Of a DNA stretch of 64,000 nt, positions 8,008 through 17,764 are shown piece after piece. Position 1 is the stretch's first letter; each line of letters opens with the position of its first letter. The translations under genes and the position numbers were made by a program. The DNA is from Streptomyces sp. NP160 (GTDB lineage Bacteria; Actinomycetota; Actinomycetes; Actinomycetales; Quadrisphaeraceae), in NCBI RefSeq assembly GCF_006335115.1, contig NZ_VDMJ01000041.1, forward strand, positions 47,043 through 111,042, written 5' to 3'. The notes under the pieces were generated by a model. The model was not told the origin of the DNA. It made no database searches and was given only the letters and a program-made list of their open reading frames with translations.

Positions 8008-9063
8008 CTAGCGCTCGACCTCGTCGAGGGCCACGGCCTCGGCACCTGCAGGCTTGGGCCGGTTCGTTAACGGCAAGACCCGAACCAGCACCACCATGAC
8101 CACCAGCTCCACCAGTGTCTGGGTCACTACCACCAGCGGCGTCAGAGACTGCGACGCCGGCAACGCCAAGGCCAGTGGCAGCACCACCAGGGAGTTGCGG
8201 GTGACACCGCTGAACACCACCGCCCGACCCGAGGTCACGTCCAGACGCGCGAATCGCGCGACGACCAGGCCCAGCAGGACCATCGCCACCGCGAAGCCCA
8301 CGTACAGCGGCACCAGCTCCATCAACCTCCCGAGTTGACCGCTGACCGCCCGCACCTGGGAGGCGATCACAACAGCCAAGGTGGCGAACATCAGCGGCAC
8401 CATCGCCGCTAGCGTCACCTCCTGCAGCTGAGCGGCCCACCGCGCCCACCACGGCCGTCGACGGTCATCCTTGCCCTGGCTCTGAGTGCTTTGGCCTACC
8501 AGGACCTGGGTCAGCGCCGCTGCTGCCAGTGGCAGCACGATCAGCACCACGAGGGCGTGCGCGAAAGGGCCCACCTCCACGGCCCGGGCGGCCCGGGGAC
8601 CGACCATCACCCACAGGTACACCGGAAGTAGCAGCGCCTGGGCGAGCATCAGCAGCGGCGCCGCCGCCAGCAGACGGTCTGCGGCTCCGCCGGCCAGGCG
8701 GGCGAAGACGATGACGTAGTCAATGCACGGGGAAAGCAGCACCAGCAGCACCCCGAACAGCACCGCCGGCTCATCGGCAACCACACGGCTGAGGGCGTAC
8801 ACGACCACGGGCACGAGGGCGAAGTTCAGCGCCAGCACGGTCAGGAGGAAGCGGGCGTCGGTGAAGGCGCGGCTGATAGCGGTGAAGGGGACCCCGAGGA
8901 AGGTGGCGTACAGCAGCAGCGCGATGACGGGGTTGATGGCCGCCTCGAGGTGGCGTGCACCGGGAATGAGCAGTCCAGTAGCCACTCCGGCGGCGATCCC
9001 GGCCAGGTAGATGGCGATCTGGTGGCGCTCCAGGCGCTCGGTGGTGGCGCTCAGCCGACTCAT
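8008..9063 (-). CDS. Acr3-like arsenite efflux permease (bile acid:sodium symporter superfamily)
   Basis: 351 residues with about ten hydrophobic segments. The conserved Cys of Acr3-type carriers is visible in LLSPCIDYVIVF near residue 110, and the duplicated helix-bundle layout fits this superfamily. Acr3 proteins export arsenite across the membrane. The gene is divergent from a MerR regulator, with 89 bases between the two starts, so the metal(loid) sensed by that regulator probably controls it. Other bile-acid-symporter relatives cannot be excluded, because no arsenate reductase lies nearby. Confidence 0.7.
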   Translation of the reverse strand: MSRLSATTERLERHQIAIYLAGIAAGVATGLLIPGARHLEAAINPVIALLLYATFLGVPFTAISRAFTDARFLLTVLALNFALVPVVVYALSRVVADEPAVLFGVLLVLLSPCIDYVIVFARLAGGAADRLLAAAPLLMLAQALLLPVYLWVMVGPRAARAVEVGPFAHALVVLIVLPLAAAALTQVLVGQSTQSQGKDDRRRPWWARWAAQLQEVTLAAMVPLMFATLAVVIASQVRAVSGQLGRLMELVPLYVGFAVAMVLLGLVVARFARLDVTSGRAVVFSGVTRNSLVVLPLALALPASQSLTPLVVVTQTLVELVVMVVLVRVLPLTNRPKPAGAEAVALDEVER

Positions 9064-9108
9064 CAGTTCGGGCTCGAGGCGGTCGCATCGAGGTGCATGC
9101 GGTGGACC

Positions 9109-9140
9109 GTAAACGTTGGAGTCGACTCGAAGGTCAAGCT
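9109..9140. promoter_or_regulatory. MerR-type operator/promoter region
   Basis: The divergent gap holds the palindrome GAGTCGACTC at 9119-9128 within TTGGAGTCGACTCGAA, a dyad of the kind bound by MerR-family dimers between the -35 and -10 elements. It lies about 25 bases upstream of the MerR start. Confidence 0.45.
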
Positions 9141-9152
9141 TTACGGTGGTGT

Positions 9153-9572
9153 GTGCGCATCTCCGAGGTCGTTCAGCGCAGCGGCGTTCCGGCGACGACG
9201 CTGCGCTACTACGAGGCGCTGGGCCTGGTGAGCTCGCGGCGCTCGGCCAACGGCTACCGCGACTACGACGAGGCGGTCTTCGAGCAACTGGGCTTCATCG
9301 CCTCGGCGAAGGCGCTGCGGCTGGAGCTGCCGCAGATCGCGGAGCTGTTGAGGCTGTCGCGCGAGGGCACATGCACCCAGGTCAAGCAGCGCCTGCATCC
9401 GGTGCTGGTGGCCGAGCTGAAGCGGGTGGAGGCTGCGCTGGAGGCGTTAGCGCTGTTGAGGGGGCAGCTGGTGGAGGCCGTCGAGCAAGTGGCTGGATGT
9501 CCGGACAGTGAGTCGGCGTGCCGTTCGGAGTGTGCGTTGGTGGTACTGCAACGTCCTGCCAGTGTCATATGA
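9153..9572 (+). CDS. MerR-family metal-responsive regulator
   Basis: 139 residues from GTG 9153. The MerR winged HTH (RISEVVQRSGVPATTLRYYE) occupies residues 2-70, followed by the dimerisation helix. The C-terminus carries cysteines spaced C-x6-C-x3-C (CPDSESACRSEC), suited to binding a soft metal ion. MerR regulators twist the promoter to activate transcription when metal is bound. The divergent Acr3-like permease is the likely target. Metal specificity cannot be read from the sequence. Confidence 0.85.
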   Translation: MRISEVVQRSGVPATTLRYYEALGLVSSRRSANGYRDYDEAVFEQLGFIASAKALRLELPQIAELLRLSREGTCTQVKQRLHPVLVAELKRVEAALEALALLRGQLVEAVEQVAGCPDSESACRSECALVVLQRPASVI

Positions 9573-10004
9573 CGACCGCTGCCCGGTCAGTGTCTCGCTG
9601 ACCACCCCGACCGGACGGCCGCGAGGCTGGCGCGTCCAGCATCGTCACCTCGCGAGCCCATTTCGCTTTTGTCGTGTTCGGTGGTCCCTCTCAGTGAGGT
9701 GCGTCGGGGAAGATCAGCGCGAGCCTGGTCAGGGTGGACCAGGCCATGCTCGGCGCGTGCGCGGGCTTGCTCCGCGAGACGACGGAGACCGCCTTGGCCG
9801 CCGGTCCATCACTGATTGCGTTGACGTGAAACGAACTATCGGTGGGCGGAGGAGTTCCGGTCACGCTGCTGTTGCTGTCCTCGCCTTCGGCGAGTCTGCG
9901 CTGCTCGTCGGGCGAGCGCTCCTAGGCTGCGAAGGGCTGACTGCCGGTGGCCCATGGCTACCGATGATGAGCCACGAGGTGAGCCCAGGCGGAGGAGGGT
10001 GACG
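9573..10004. other. Non-coding stretch before the amidase gene
   Basis: No open frame with recognisable motifs was found. GGAGGAGG at 9991-9998 is the ribosome binding site of the next gene. No strong inverted repeat was seen. Confidence 0.35.
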
Positions 10005-12275
10005 GTGAGTGACCCTGGTGCGTCTGCCGGGGCGATCCGTCGACGGGCGTTCCTCACGGGCGCGGGCGTGCTGGGCGGAACAGTGATCTTGGCTGCTTGT
10101 GCCGGCGAGGGACGCGTACGCCTGGGTGCTGAGGCGCAGGTCGACGGGCAGCTCCCACGGGCTGGCGGCACGGGCCAGGTGCGCCTGATCGCAGCTGAGG
10201 CGGTCTCACCCTCGCAGATGCAGATGCAGGTGCCGCAGACGCAGGTCCAGCAGATCGACGTGCAGGACATGACCGCCTCGCGCGTGGCGGGCTCGAGCGG
10301 GCTGGCGGCCACGGTGAGAGCTGATGTGGGCGGTAAGTGGGTCAGCGCCACCCACGAGGTCCGATCGTTTCGGCTGCTGGGCATGACGTGGCCGGCAGCT
10401 GCTCGTCAGGGGGCCCAGCTGGTGCTGGCGGTGCGAGTGCGCAGCGGTGGGCAGTGGAGTGCCTGGCAGGTGCTCGAGGTGATGGAGACCGCCCCAGCCA
10501 GGTCGGAGGCTTCCTCGGCGCAGGTGCGGGAGGGCACAGAGCCGCTGGCAGTGGCCAGCAGCGACGCCGTCCAGGTACGCGTGTCCTCCGAGACGGTCGC
10601 GGCACCTGCCGGGCTGCGTCTTGAGCTCATCGACCCCGGCGAGTCCACAGCCCACGGCACAGCTGAGGGGACAGCTGATGGCACGGCCCGGGTCGCGCCG
10701 ACGACGTTCACCAACCAGCCCGCGATCGTCACCCGCGCGCAGTGGGGCGCAGATGAGAGCTACCGCAATGACGTCCCCCACTACAACGCCACCATCAAGG
10801 CTGCCGTCATCCACCACACGGCCGGGAGCAACGACTACACGAGCCCAGCCGAGGCCCAAGGCGAGGTCCGAAGCGTTTACGCCTACCACACGCGAAGCCT
10901 GGGGTGGGATGACATCGGCTACCACTTCCTCGTGGACAGGTTCGGCACGATCTACGAAGGGCGCGCCGGCGGCGTCGACCGGCCCGTGCGAGGTGCCCAC
11001 GCCGGTGGCTTCAACACCGACACCTTCGGTGTCTCGGTGCTCGGCAACTACGAGACAGCAGCTGCTACCCCGGCCATCGTGGACAGCGTCGCCCGCGTGA
11101 CGGCGTGGAAGCTCGGACTGCACGGAGTGGACCCCAACGCCACGACCCAGCTCGTCTCCGAAGGTGGGGGGACCTCTCGCTACGGCGCTGGGACCGTGGT
11201 CGACGTAGCGACGATCATCGGCCACCGCGATGTGGGGGCCACTGCATGTCCCGGTGAGCACCTGTACGCCCAGATGGATCAGATCCGCTCCACGGTCTCG
11301 TCCTACCTGGACGCGGACGTCGACCCCGAAGTGACCCGGCTGGCCGGTGGTGACCGCTATGAGACCAGCGCCGCCCAGGCGCGGGAGATCTACCCGGACA
11401 GCCGCACCGTCCTCATCGTGGCCGGGGAGGACGACCACCTCGTCGACGGCTTGGTGGCCGCACCCCTGGCCGTGCAACGCCAAGCACCGATCCTGCTCTC
11501 GAGGCGGGACCACCTGCCTGATGTCGTAGCCCGAGAGGTGCAGCGACGAGCAGCGAACACGGCCTACCTCATCGGTGGTGCTTCCTCCTTGGGGGAAGGG
11601 GTCGAGCAGGCGCTGCGCGCGTGCGGTGTCACCCAGCTGGTCCGCATCGCAGGCACCGACCGGTATGACACAGCGGCCCAGGTGGCTCTGAAGATGGCTG
11701 AGGCGGGCACCGACGACGTCGCGGTGCTGGCCTCGGGGGAGACCGAGCACATGATTGACGCTCTGGCGGTCGGGGGCCCGGCCGGTCTGACCGCGCGTCC
11801 CATCCTGCTGACCCGCGCCGGCGGGACTCCGCAGGTCACTTTGGATGCCCTGCAGCGCCTGAAGCCGAAGTCCCTCGTCGTGGTGGGCGGCTCTGCGTCC
11901 GTCTCGCCACACAGCGCCGCTGCAGCGCTGGCCAAGGTCGGCCTGACGACCAAGTCCTTGGTCCGCATCGCTGGCCCTGACCGCTACAGCACCGCTACGG
12001 CCATCGCTTCAGCGTGGTCGGGCAAGACCGGAACGCATACGATCATCATCGCCTCGGGTGAGCAGGCCAACGTCGCCGACGCCATCTCCGCCGGAGCCCA
12101 CGGCCGCCTGACACTGCTGGTGCCCCGCGGGGACCTGCCTGGTGCCACCGTGCAGTGGCTGCGTAGCCGTGCCATCAGTCAGGTCATCGTCGTCGGCGGC
12201 GCCAGCGCCGTCTCCGACAGCACGGTGACGCAGATCATGGACGCCCTCAAGGGCAAGCAGGTGCGGTCGGTGTAG
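10005..12275 (+). CDS. Tat lipoprotein N-acetylmuramoyl-L-alanine amidase with three CWB2 repeats
   Basis: 756 residues from GTG 10005, placed six bases after GGAGGAGG; an in-frame GTG at 9999 is too close to that site. The N-terminus has a twin-arginine signal ending in a lipobox (RRRAFLTGAG then LAAC). Residues about 234-436 are an Amidase_2/PGRP domain: VIHHTAGSND, GYHFLVDRFG, RGAHAGG and GHRDVGATACPG hold the zinc and catalytic positions. Residues 444-753 are three cell-wall-binding type 2 repeats, each starting RxAGxDRY, which anchor proteins to wall polymers. It should act outside the cell on peptidoglycan. It is convergent with the acyltransferase gene. Confidence 0.87.
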   Translation: MSDPGASAGAIRRRAFLTGAGVLGGTVILAACAGEGRVRLGAEAQVDGQLPRAGGTGQVRLIAAEAVSPSQMQMQVPQTQVQQIDVQDMTASRVAGSSGLAATVRADVGGKWVSATHEVRSFRLLGMTWPAAARQGAQLVLAVRVRSGGQWSAWQVLEVMETAPARSEASSAQVREGTEPLAVASSDAVQVRVSSETVAAPAGLRLELIDPGESTAHGTAEGTADGTARVAPTTFTNQPAIVTRAQWGADESYRNDVPHYNATIKAAVIHHTAGSNDYTSPAEAQGEVRSVYAYHTRSLGWDDIGYHFLVDRFGTIYEGRAGGVDRPVRGAHAGGFNTDTFGVSVLGNYETAAATPAIVDSVARVTAWKLGLHGVDPNATTQLVSEGGGTSRYGAGTVVDVATIIGHRDVGATACPGEHLYAQMDQIRSTVSSYLDADVDPEVTRLAGGDRYETSAAQAREIYPDSRTVLIVAGEDDHLVDGLVAAPLAVQRQAPILLSRRDHLPDVVAREVQRRAANTAYLIGGASSLGEGVEQALRACGVTQLVRIAGTDRYDTAAQVALKMAEAGTDDVAVLASGETEHMIDALAVGGPAGLTARPILLTRAGGTPQVTLDALQRLKPKSLVVVGGSASVSPHSAAAALAKVGLTTKSLVRIAGPDRYSTATAIASAWSGKTGTHTIIIASGEQANVADAISAGAHGRLTLLVPRGDLPGATVQWLRSRAISQVIVVGGASAVSDSTVTQIMDALKGKQVRSV

Positions 12276-12291
12276 GCCAGGCCGGCGCACC

Positions 12292-12307
12292 GCCCTCCCG
12301 TGAGGGC
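12292..12307. terminator. Small hairpin between convergent genes
   Basis: GCCCTC and GAGGGC pair around CCGT in the gap between the amidase and acyltransferase ends. No T-tract follows, so the terminator call is weak. Confidence 0.3.
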
Positions 12308-12406
12308 CCTCGAGCCGACAACGCCCACCCGCCCCCCGCCTGCCCCCGCCCGCGGCACAGCCACGGTGCTTTCTCCGCCTCGTCGCTTGCAGCGCACGCG
12401 TCGACC

Positions 12407-13603
12407 TCACGCGGCGGCGATGGCCAGGGCGCCAGCGAGCACTCCTGCACCGGTGAAGCAGGCCCCTAGCAGGAGTCCTCGGCGCGAGCTGGTGCTCCAT
12501 GCTGGCGCGAAGCGGCACGGTCGCTCGATCACCACAGCTGTGACCCATGCCAGCGAACCGGCCACCACGATCTCCAGGGTCAGTAGCAGCGGCCAGCCCT
12601 GGATGCCTACATCCTCGGCGACGTAGATCACGGGCAGGTGCCAGAGGTACCACACGTACGACAGTCGACCGGCTGCTTGCACGGGCGCCCAGGACAGGAT
12701 GCGCTGCGCCAGACCTGGCGCTCCTGCGCCGCCGGCGATGAGGGCGACGGCACCCAAGGTGGGGATGATGGCAGCTGACCCTGGGTAGTCCACCGTGCCT
12801 GTCCATTGAGCACTCGTCGCGATCAGCAGCAGGCCGGTGGTGCTCGCGCATGCCGCAGCGGCCGGCCACCAGGATCTGTGGATGAGCTCGTGCACAGCCG
12901 GGACGGCAAGCGCCAGGAGCGCACCGGCGGCCAGCTGCCAGGCGCGCGTCGGCGTGGACAGGTAGGCCACGGTTCCCGACAGGGGCGTCAGGATGATGGA
13001 GGTGCTGAGGGAGACCAGCGCCAGTCCACCAGCGACCACGGCCAGCCAACGGCGCACCGAGCCCCCGCGCTTGTGAGCTAGCCAGGCGGTCAGCATCACC
13101 AGCGGCGGCCAGGCCAGGTAGAACTGCTCCTCAACGGCCAACGACCAGTAGTGCAGCAGCGGACTGCCCACCCCGATCGGGTTCAGACCTGCCACGTCGG
13201 CTAGGACGTAGCGCCAGTTGGCGGCCTGCAGGCTCGCCGCGACTGCGTCGACGCCGACGCGCGCCAAGGTCGCCGGGGCGACCACGGCGACGATGAGCAG
13301 GACCGCGATGGTGACGCTCACGGCGCTGGGAAGGATGCGCCGCGCCCGGCGGGCGTAGAAGCGCGCCAGGTCCACCCGACCGGAGGTTTCAACCTCCCGC
13401 ACCAACAGTCCGGTGATCAGAAATCCGGAGATCACGAAGAAGACATCGACACCGAGCCGCCCGCCGGCGGTCCCGGGCACTCCGGCTTGGTAGAGCAGCA
13501 CCAGCCCGAGCGCCAGAGCGCGCATGCCCTCGATGTCGGGACGAAAGGCGCTGCGGTGCCTGGTCGCTGGCTGGCCTTGCACAGGTGGAGCTGTCTGAGG
13601 CAT
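12407..13603 (-). CDS. Membrane acyltransferase, OafA/type-3 family (copy 1)
   Basis: 398 residues with about ten membrane segments. The acyltransferase-3 signature is clear near the N-terminus: FRPDIEGMRALALGLVLLYQ, then DVFFVISGFLITGLL and the RRARRILP stretch; WSLAVEEQFYLAWP follows near residue 155. Family members move acyl groups, often acetyl, to cell-surface glycans. The SGNH domain of OafA-like fusions is absent. ATG 13603 follows AAGGGAG. It is strongly similar, segment by segment and in length, to the gene at 55042-56238. The target glycan is unknown. Confidence 0.87.
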   Translation of the reverse strand: MPQTAPPVQGQPATRHRSAFRPDIEGMRALALGLVLLYQAGVPGTAGGRLGVDVFFVISGFLITGLLVREVETSGRVDLARFYARRARRILPSAVSVTIAVLLIVAVVAPATLARVGVDAVAASLQAANWRYVLADVAGLNPIGVGSPLLHYWSLAVEEQFYLAWPPLVMLTAWLAHKRGGSVRRWLAVVAGGLALVSLSTSIILTPLSGTVAYLSTPTRAWQLAAGALLALAVPAVHELIHRSWWPAAAACASTTGLLLIATSAQWTGTVDYPGSAAIIPTLGAVALIAGGAGAPGLAQRILSWAPVQAAGRLSYVWYLWHLPVIYVAEDVGIQGWPLLLTLEIVVAGSLAWVTAVVIERPCRFAPAWSTSSRRGLLLGACFTGAGVLAGALAIAAA

Positions 13604-14101
13604 GGGTGCTCCCTTCGAGCCCGGCTACGGCGACGAAGATCGCCATGAGCGCGGGCGTGGGTCGTGGTGGGGGGCCGAGACCGACCGGGGACGCCGTCAC
13701 CGGCGGGTCGGTCAGGCGGTGCTGATGAAGTGCTCACCGGGGACGTCGCGGTCAACTAGTGAGCGGCCTGCAGGAGGTGGTGTCACCGCTGGTGCCCGCC
13801 CGCACAGCCGTCATTCGGGAGTGCGGACGGCCGTGCACGGTTCTTCCCAGGCTGAGCGCGGGACAGTCGCGAGACAGCCCTAGGACGGCCCGCGGTGAAC
13901 AACCACAGGCTGGCGTCGTTGCGAACAGGTGCGGCTGCTCGACAGCAGAGCGCTACCTGCCGGCTCCGTCACGCTGACCTGCCCCAGGCGTGTCAGCGAC
14001 GGCCCTCCCAGCGGCCTCGCTGGGCGGCCTTGTGTGACACCGCATCCAATGAGTCGCTGCCTGTCAGTTCCCGGCGGGGTTGGACATCCCGGCGCGGCAG
14101 C
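13604..14101. other. Non-coding stretch
   Basis: No open frame with credible start and motifs, and no strong repeat, was seen between the acyltransferase start and the end of the small membrane-anchored gene. Confidence 0.35.
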
Positions 14102-14743
14102 TCAGTCAGGAAAGACGTCGGTGACGAGGTCGACCAGCAGCAACGAAGTTGTAGCGCCGGGAGCTGGCGTGGTCAGAGTCGATGGGTAGACCAGGGACAC
14201 ATCGGCGGTTCGGGTGTCGAGGCCGACGCAGCGGTGGTCGACGCAGGTGTACTTCGAGGAGGGCTCGGTGACCTCAGAGGACGAGGCGGCTGCTGCGGCT
14301 CCCCACGCATCAGCGGTCGGTTCCTCGAAGGTCGTCAGGGGTGCCTGCACCAAGGAGGCCGAGGAAGCCGGATCGGGTGCGTTGGTGAAGGAGCCACCAG
14401 CTTTGAGCATGTTCGGCTGCGGTGAGGATGCAGTGTCGCCGGCCGCGACTGCTTCAGTGCCTCCAAAGCCGATCAACGCGTAGCCGGAGCTGATAGCTCT
14501 GTTCAAGGGCTCCGACAACGGCAGGTTCAACAGGCCGACGACCATCAGCGCAGTCAGGGCAAGCAGATACCCACCTGCCCCACAGCGACTGCGTCGTCGC
14601 TGCGCGCACGTCTGCTCGCGCAGACGGGCCATGACCGGAGCGGGCACTCGCGAAACGTACCGGCGCGGGACGCAGCGCAGCGGATCGAGCTGACCAATCA
14701 CTCTTTCGCCGGCCTCTCGCAGCGACGGCAGTAGAGCGATCAA
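14102..14743 (-). CDS. Single-span membrane or secreted protein, unknown
   Basis: 213 residues. A positively charged N-terminal region of about 55 residues is followed by one hydrophobic segment (GYLLALTALMVVGLLNLPL), then a Ser/Ala/Thr-rich outer part with two closely spaced cysteines (YTCVDHRC). Its ATG overlaps the TGA of the upstream lnt-like gene (ATGA), so the two are translationally coupled and it may be a partner of the Lnt-like enzyme. No family was recognised. Confidence 0.55.
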   Translation of the reverse strand: MIALLPSLREAGERVIGQLDPLRCVPRRYVSRVPAPVMARLREQTCAQRRRSRCGAGGYLLALTALMVVGLLNLPLSEPLNRAISSGYALIGFGGTEAVAAGDTASSPQPNMLKAGGSFTNAPDPASSASLVQAPLTTFEEPTADAWGAAAAASSSEVTEPSSKYTCVDHRCVGLDTRTADVSLVYPSTLTTPAPGATTSLLLVDLVTDVFPD

Positions 14744-16740
14744 AGTGTCTGATGCTGTCCGTGAGAGCTTTCGCCGTTCGGATTGCCAGCTGGGGGTGCA
14801 GAGCGGGAATCCCGCAGGCGGACTCTCAGGCTGACCATGACCATGACCATCAGGCAGAAGGCGAACACCGGTAGGTCAGCCCAGCGGATGTAGGGCGTCT
14901 GACCCTCGTGCAGATCCACCGTGGCCGTCAGCACCTGCGCTCTACCCAGATCGCTGGTCTGGACGATCTGGCCGTCAGCGTCGACGATCGCGCTGTACCC
15001 GGTGGGGGCGCTCTGCACCACCGTGCGATGGCTTTCCCGGGCCCGTAGCTGGGCGGCTGCGAGCTGCAGCGCAGGGACGACATCGTAGGAGTAGGACGCA
15101 GCGTTGGTGGGCACCAGGATCGCCTGGCCTCCCGCCTGCACCGCCTCTCGTACCCGGTCGGCGAAGAACCCCTCATATGAGATCACCGTGCCGAGCCGGA
15201 CCGTTCCTCGTGCGGTAGGGACGTCCAGGGCGGCTGTTCCCACCCCGACCAGCGCATCGCGTGGCACCAGGGTCCCGGCTGAGGAGATGCGCGACAGCAG
15301 AGCCCTCGCAGGCAGGTACTCACCGAAGGGAACCCGGTGCTCCTTCTCGTAGCGCCCCACGATGCGCCCTTCGCCGTCCCACAGCACTGCTGCATTGCGG
15401 AAGGTGGTCGAAGCCGTCTCCACCACCCCCACCACCACCGCAGCGCGCAGGCGCTCGGCCAGGGCGGCGACACGACGCTGTTGCGGTGCGCTGGCGACCG
15501 GACCGGACACGCTCAAGACGTTCTCCGGCAGCAGCACCAGGTCCACCGGCGGTACCTTCCCGGTCGCGATGTCGTCGCCCAAGTCCTCCGCCAAGACCAG
15601 GTGACGCTGCGTCACCTGGTTCGGATCGCTGAAGACAGCTCGCAGTCCACGCGGCCCACCGCCTTGGACCAGGGACAGGTGCAGCTGCCCGTTGCTCTGG
15701 GAGTGCACCTGCGCGCCCAGCGCGATCGGTGTTGCCAGCACCAAGGCTGCAGCTGCGAGAACCGCCAAGGACGGCAGTGACCGCTTCCCCGCTGACAGGA
15801 GCCAGCGACCACCGGTGCGGTGATGGTCTCGCGTCCTGGCGGGCGCTGGGCTGACGCGGACTGCTCGATGGCCCGCCCGCTCGGCCCACCCCGTCTGCAG
15901 CACACGAGCCAGTGCGACACCGCTGGCCACCGACACCAAGGTCACCAACGGTGCCCCACCCCACGCAGCGGCCACCGCGAACGGGCCTGAGGCCTGCCCC
16001 AGCGACAGGGCCGGCAGGGGGAACCCCTGCAGCGGAAAGCGCGCCAGCACCATCTCCAGCAGGGCCATGCAGGCAGGTAAGGCCCCGTAGTCGCGCACCA
16101 GATCTGCCGCGGTTGTCCGGCCAGTTCCCCCGAGGGGCACACGCCGCCCAGGGCCAGTGGTGGACCGGCTGGCGGGGCGGGGCAGTCGCCCCGGAGGGGC
16201 CGCCAACCGCAGCGCAAGGGTGAGCAGGCTGCCGATGACAACGCTGGCTGCGACGTACCCGATCACCGTGATCTCGGTCAACCACCACAGCGACGCCGTC
16301 GCCCACAGCCATCCAGCAACCCAACAGCTCCATGCGCGACTTCGGCCCCGCAGACCGTCCAGCCCCATCACCACCAGCAGTGACCCCGCAGGCAGGCACC
16401 ACCACCACGAGCGCGGGGGGGCGGACAAGAACCACACCAAGACACCCGTGAGCAGCGATGTTGCCGACCATAACGGTGCCGACGTCCACCCAAAAGCACG
16501 GACGAGACCGGCAACAGGACCCCCGACACGGTCACCGGCCGGACCACTCCAGCGTGTCCTCGAGCCACGCGCGCCGTGTCGTCGCAAGACGTTGATGTCG
16601 TCACCCTTTCGCTTGCTGGACGCCCACCCGAGCAGGGCCCGTCGGTGTGCCATCTCGTGGTCCCACGGCGTGATCGTCAGTGATGCGCCGTGAGGGACCA
16701 GCCGGGATCGATCCCGGGATCCCAGCCGAGTGATCTCCAC
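14740..16740 (-). CDS. lnt: Apolipoprotein N-acyltransferase-like protein with Ser at the catalytic Cys
   Basis: 666 residues, longer than usual (about 500-550). After a charged leader come about seven membrane segments (residues 85-360) and a C-terminal nitrilase domain (about 370-630). Of the family triad, Glu is in LLPENVLS and Lys in YEKEHRVPFGEY, but the nucleophile position reads VISYEGFF, not V-I-C-Y-E. The Ser codon is TCA at 15178-15180. Lnt adds the third acyl chain to lipoproteins in the membrane. With Ser the enzyme may be weak, altered or inactive. The start is uncertain; ATG 16653 is possible. The amidase, two TlpA-like proteins, a glycosylhydrolase-like protein and a DUF305 protein in this window carry lipoboxes and are potential substrates, and two lspA genes are nearby. 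Confidence 0.8.
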   Translation of the reverse strand: MEITRLGSRDRSRLVPHGASLTITPWDHEMAHRRALLGWASSKRKGDDINVLRRHGARGSRTRWSGPAGDRVGGPVAGLVRAFGWTSAPLWSATSLLTGVLVWFLSAPPRSWWWCLPAGSLLVVMGLDGLRGRSRAWSCWVAGWLWATASLWWLTEITVIGYVAASVVIGSLLTLALRLAAPPGRLPRPASRSTTGPGRRVPLGGTGRTTAADLVRDYGALPACMALLEMVLARFPLQGFPLPALSLGQASGPFAVAAAWGGAPLVTLVSVASGVALARVLQTGWAERAGHRAVRVSPAPARTRDHHRTGGRWLLSAGKRSLPSLAVLAAAALVLATPIALGAQVHSQSNGQLHLSLVQGGGPRGLRAVFSDPNQVTQRHLVLAEDLGDDIATGKVPPVDLVLLPENVLSVSGPVASAPQQRRVAALAERLRAAVVVGVVETASTTFRNAAVLWDGEGRIVGRYEKEHRVPFGEYLPARALLSRISSAGTLVPRDALVGVGTAALDVPTARGTVRLGTVISYEGFFADRVREAVQAGGQAILVPTNAASYSYDVVPALQLAAAQLRARESHRTVVQSAPTGYSAIVDADGQIVQTSDLGRAQVLTATVDLHEGQTPYIRWADLPVFAFCLMVMVMVSLRVRLRDSRSAPPAGNPNGESSHGQHQTL

Positions 16741-16927
16741 GGCGGGCGTCAGTTCCTGATGCGCACGGCACCCTGGCCGTCACGGACGTCTTGCATGCAC
16801 GCCGCTGCAGCCCGTGGGCGAGCGTGCCCGCGGTGGTCGCGCGGGGCCCGTCCTTGACCGCAGCCCCTCGCATCAGCGCTGAGCGGTGATCGTCGTGGCA
16901 GGTTGCGCCGTCCTCGGGTGTCCCGCT

Positions 16928-17764
16928 TCACGTGGCGGCCACCACGCCGGTGCCCACCAGGGCTAGGACCAGCGATCCCGCAATGATGCGGTAGGCGATG
17001 AACAGCGAGTAGCTGTGGCGGGCGATGAACTTCAGTAGCCAGTCCACGGTGAGGTAGGCGACCACGAAGCTGACGAGGGTGGCCAGCAGCGTTGGGCCCC
17101 AGCCGATGCCGCTGGAGATCTGCGGCGCGGCGCTGACGCTCTGGTAGACGCTGGCCGCGGCCAGCGCGGGGATGGACAGGAAGAAGGACAGCCGGGTGAC
17201 GGTGACGCGGTCCAGGCCGCGAAGCAGGCCGATCGACATGGTGGCGCCCGAGCGGGAGACGCCCGGGACCAGCGCCAGGCACTGCACCAGGCCGATGGCG
17301 AGGGTGTCGCGCCAGGTCACCGCGCTCTCGGGCTTGTTCTGGCTGGCGGTGCGGTCGGCGTAGAGCATGACGACGCTCCACCCGATGAGCGCGATGCCCA
17401 CCACCCACAGGCTGCGCAGGGTGGTCTCGATGAGGTCGGAGAAGAGGAACCCGACGATCCCGATGGGCAGGGAGCCGACGATGACGCCGACCGCCATCCG
17501 CCAGTCGGCGTTGTGGCGGGCCTGGGAGTAGCGCAGCCCGTCCAGAACAGCAGCGATGAGGCGGATGAGGTCGCGGCGCAGGTACAGCAACGTCGCCAGC
17601 ACCGCGCCGATCTGGATGATGACGGTGAAGGCGGTGACGTCGGGATCGTTGACCCTGTAGCCCAGCAGCTTCTCCAGGATTGTCAAGTGCCCGGTAGAGG
17701 AGACCGGAAGGAACTCGGTGACCCCTTCCACAGCTCCCAACAGGACGGCGTGCCACCACTGCAC
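16928..17764 (-). CDS. uppP: Undecaprenyl-diphosphatase UppP (BacA)
   Basis: 278 residues, normal family length, with about eight membrane segments. The two signatures are present: AVEGVTEFLPVSSTGHL near residue 12 and PGVSRSGATMS near residue 170. UppP dephosphorylates undecaprenyl diphosphate at the outer face of the membrane. The start is GTG 17764 after GAGAGGAG. On a metal-resistance plasmid, next to cadD and lspA, it recalls PbrB of lead resistance, a related phosphatase thought to release phosphate that precipitates Pb(II). That role is inferred from context. Confidence 0.93.
   Translation of the reverse strand: MQWWHAVLLGAVEGVTEFLPVSSTGHLTILEKLLGYRVNDPDVTAFTVIIQIGAVLATLLYLRRDLIRLIAAVLDGLRYSQARHNADWRMAVGVIVGSLPIGIVGFLFSDLIETTLRSLWVVGIALIGWSVVMLYADRTASQNKPESAVTWRDTLAIGLVQCLALVPGVSRSGATMSIGLLRGLDRVTVTRLSFFLSIPALAAASVYQSVSAAPQISSGIGWGPTLLATLVSFVVAYLTVDWLLKFIARHSYSLFIAYRIIAGSLVLALVGTGVVAAT

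Noticed and set aside
10206..11912. Minus-strand open frame of 568 codons inside the amidase gene
   Set aside because: The plus strand encodes intact amidase and CWB2 motifs; the reverse frame shows none and lacks a ribosome binding site.
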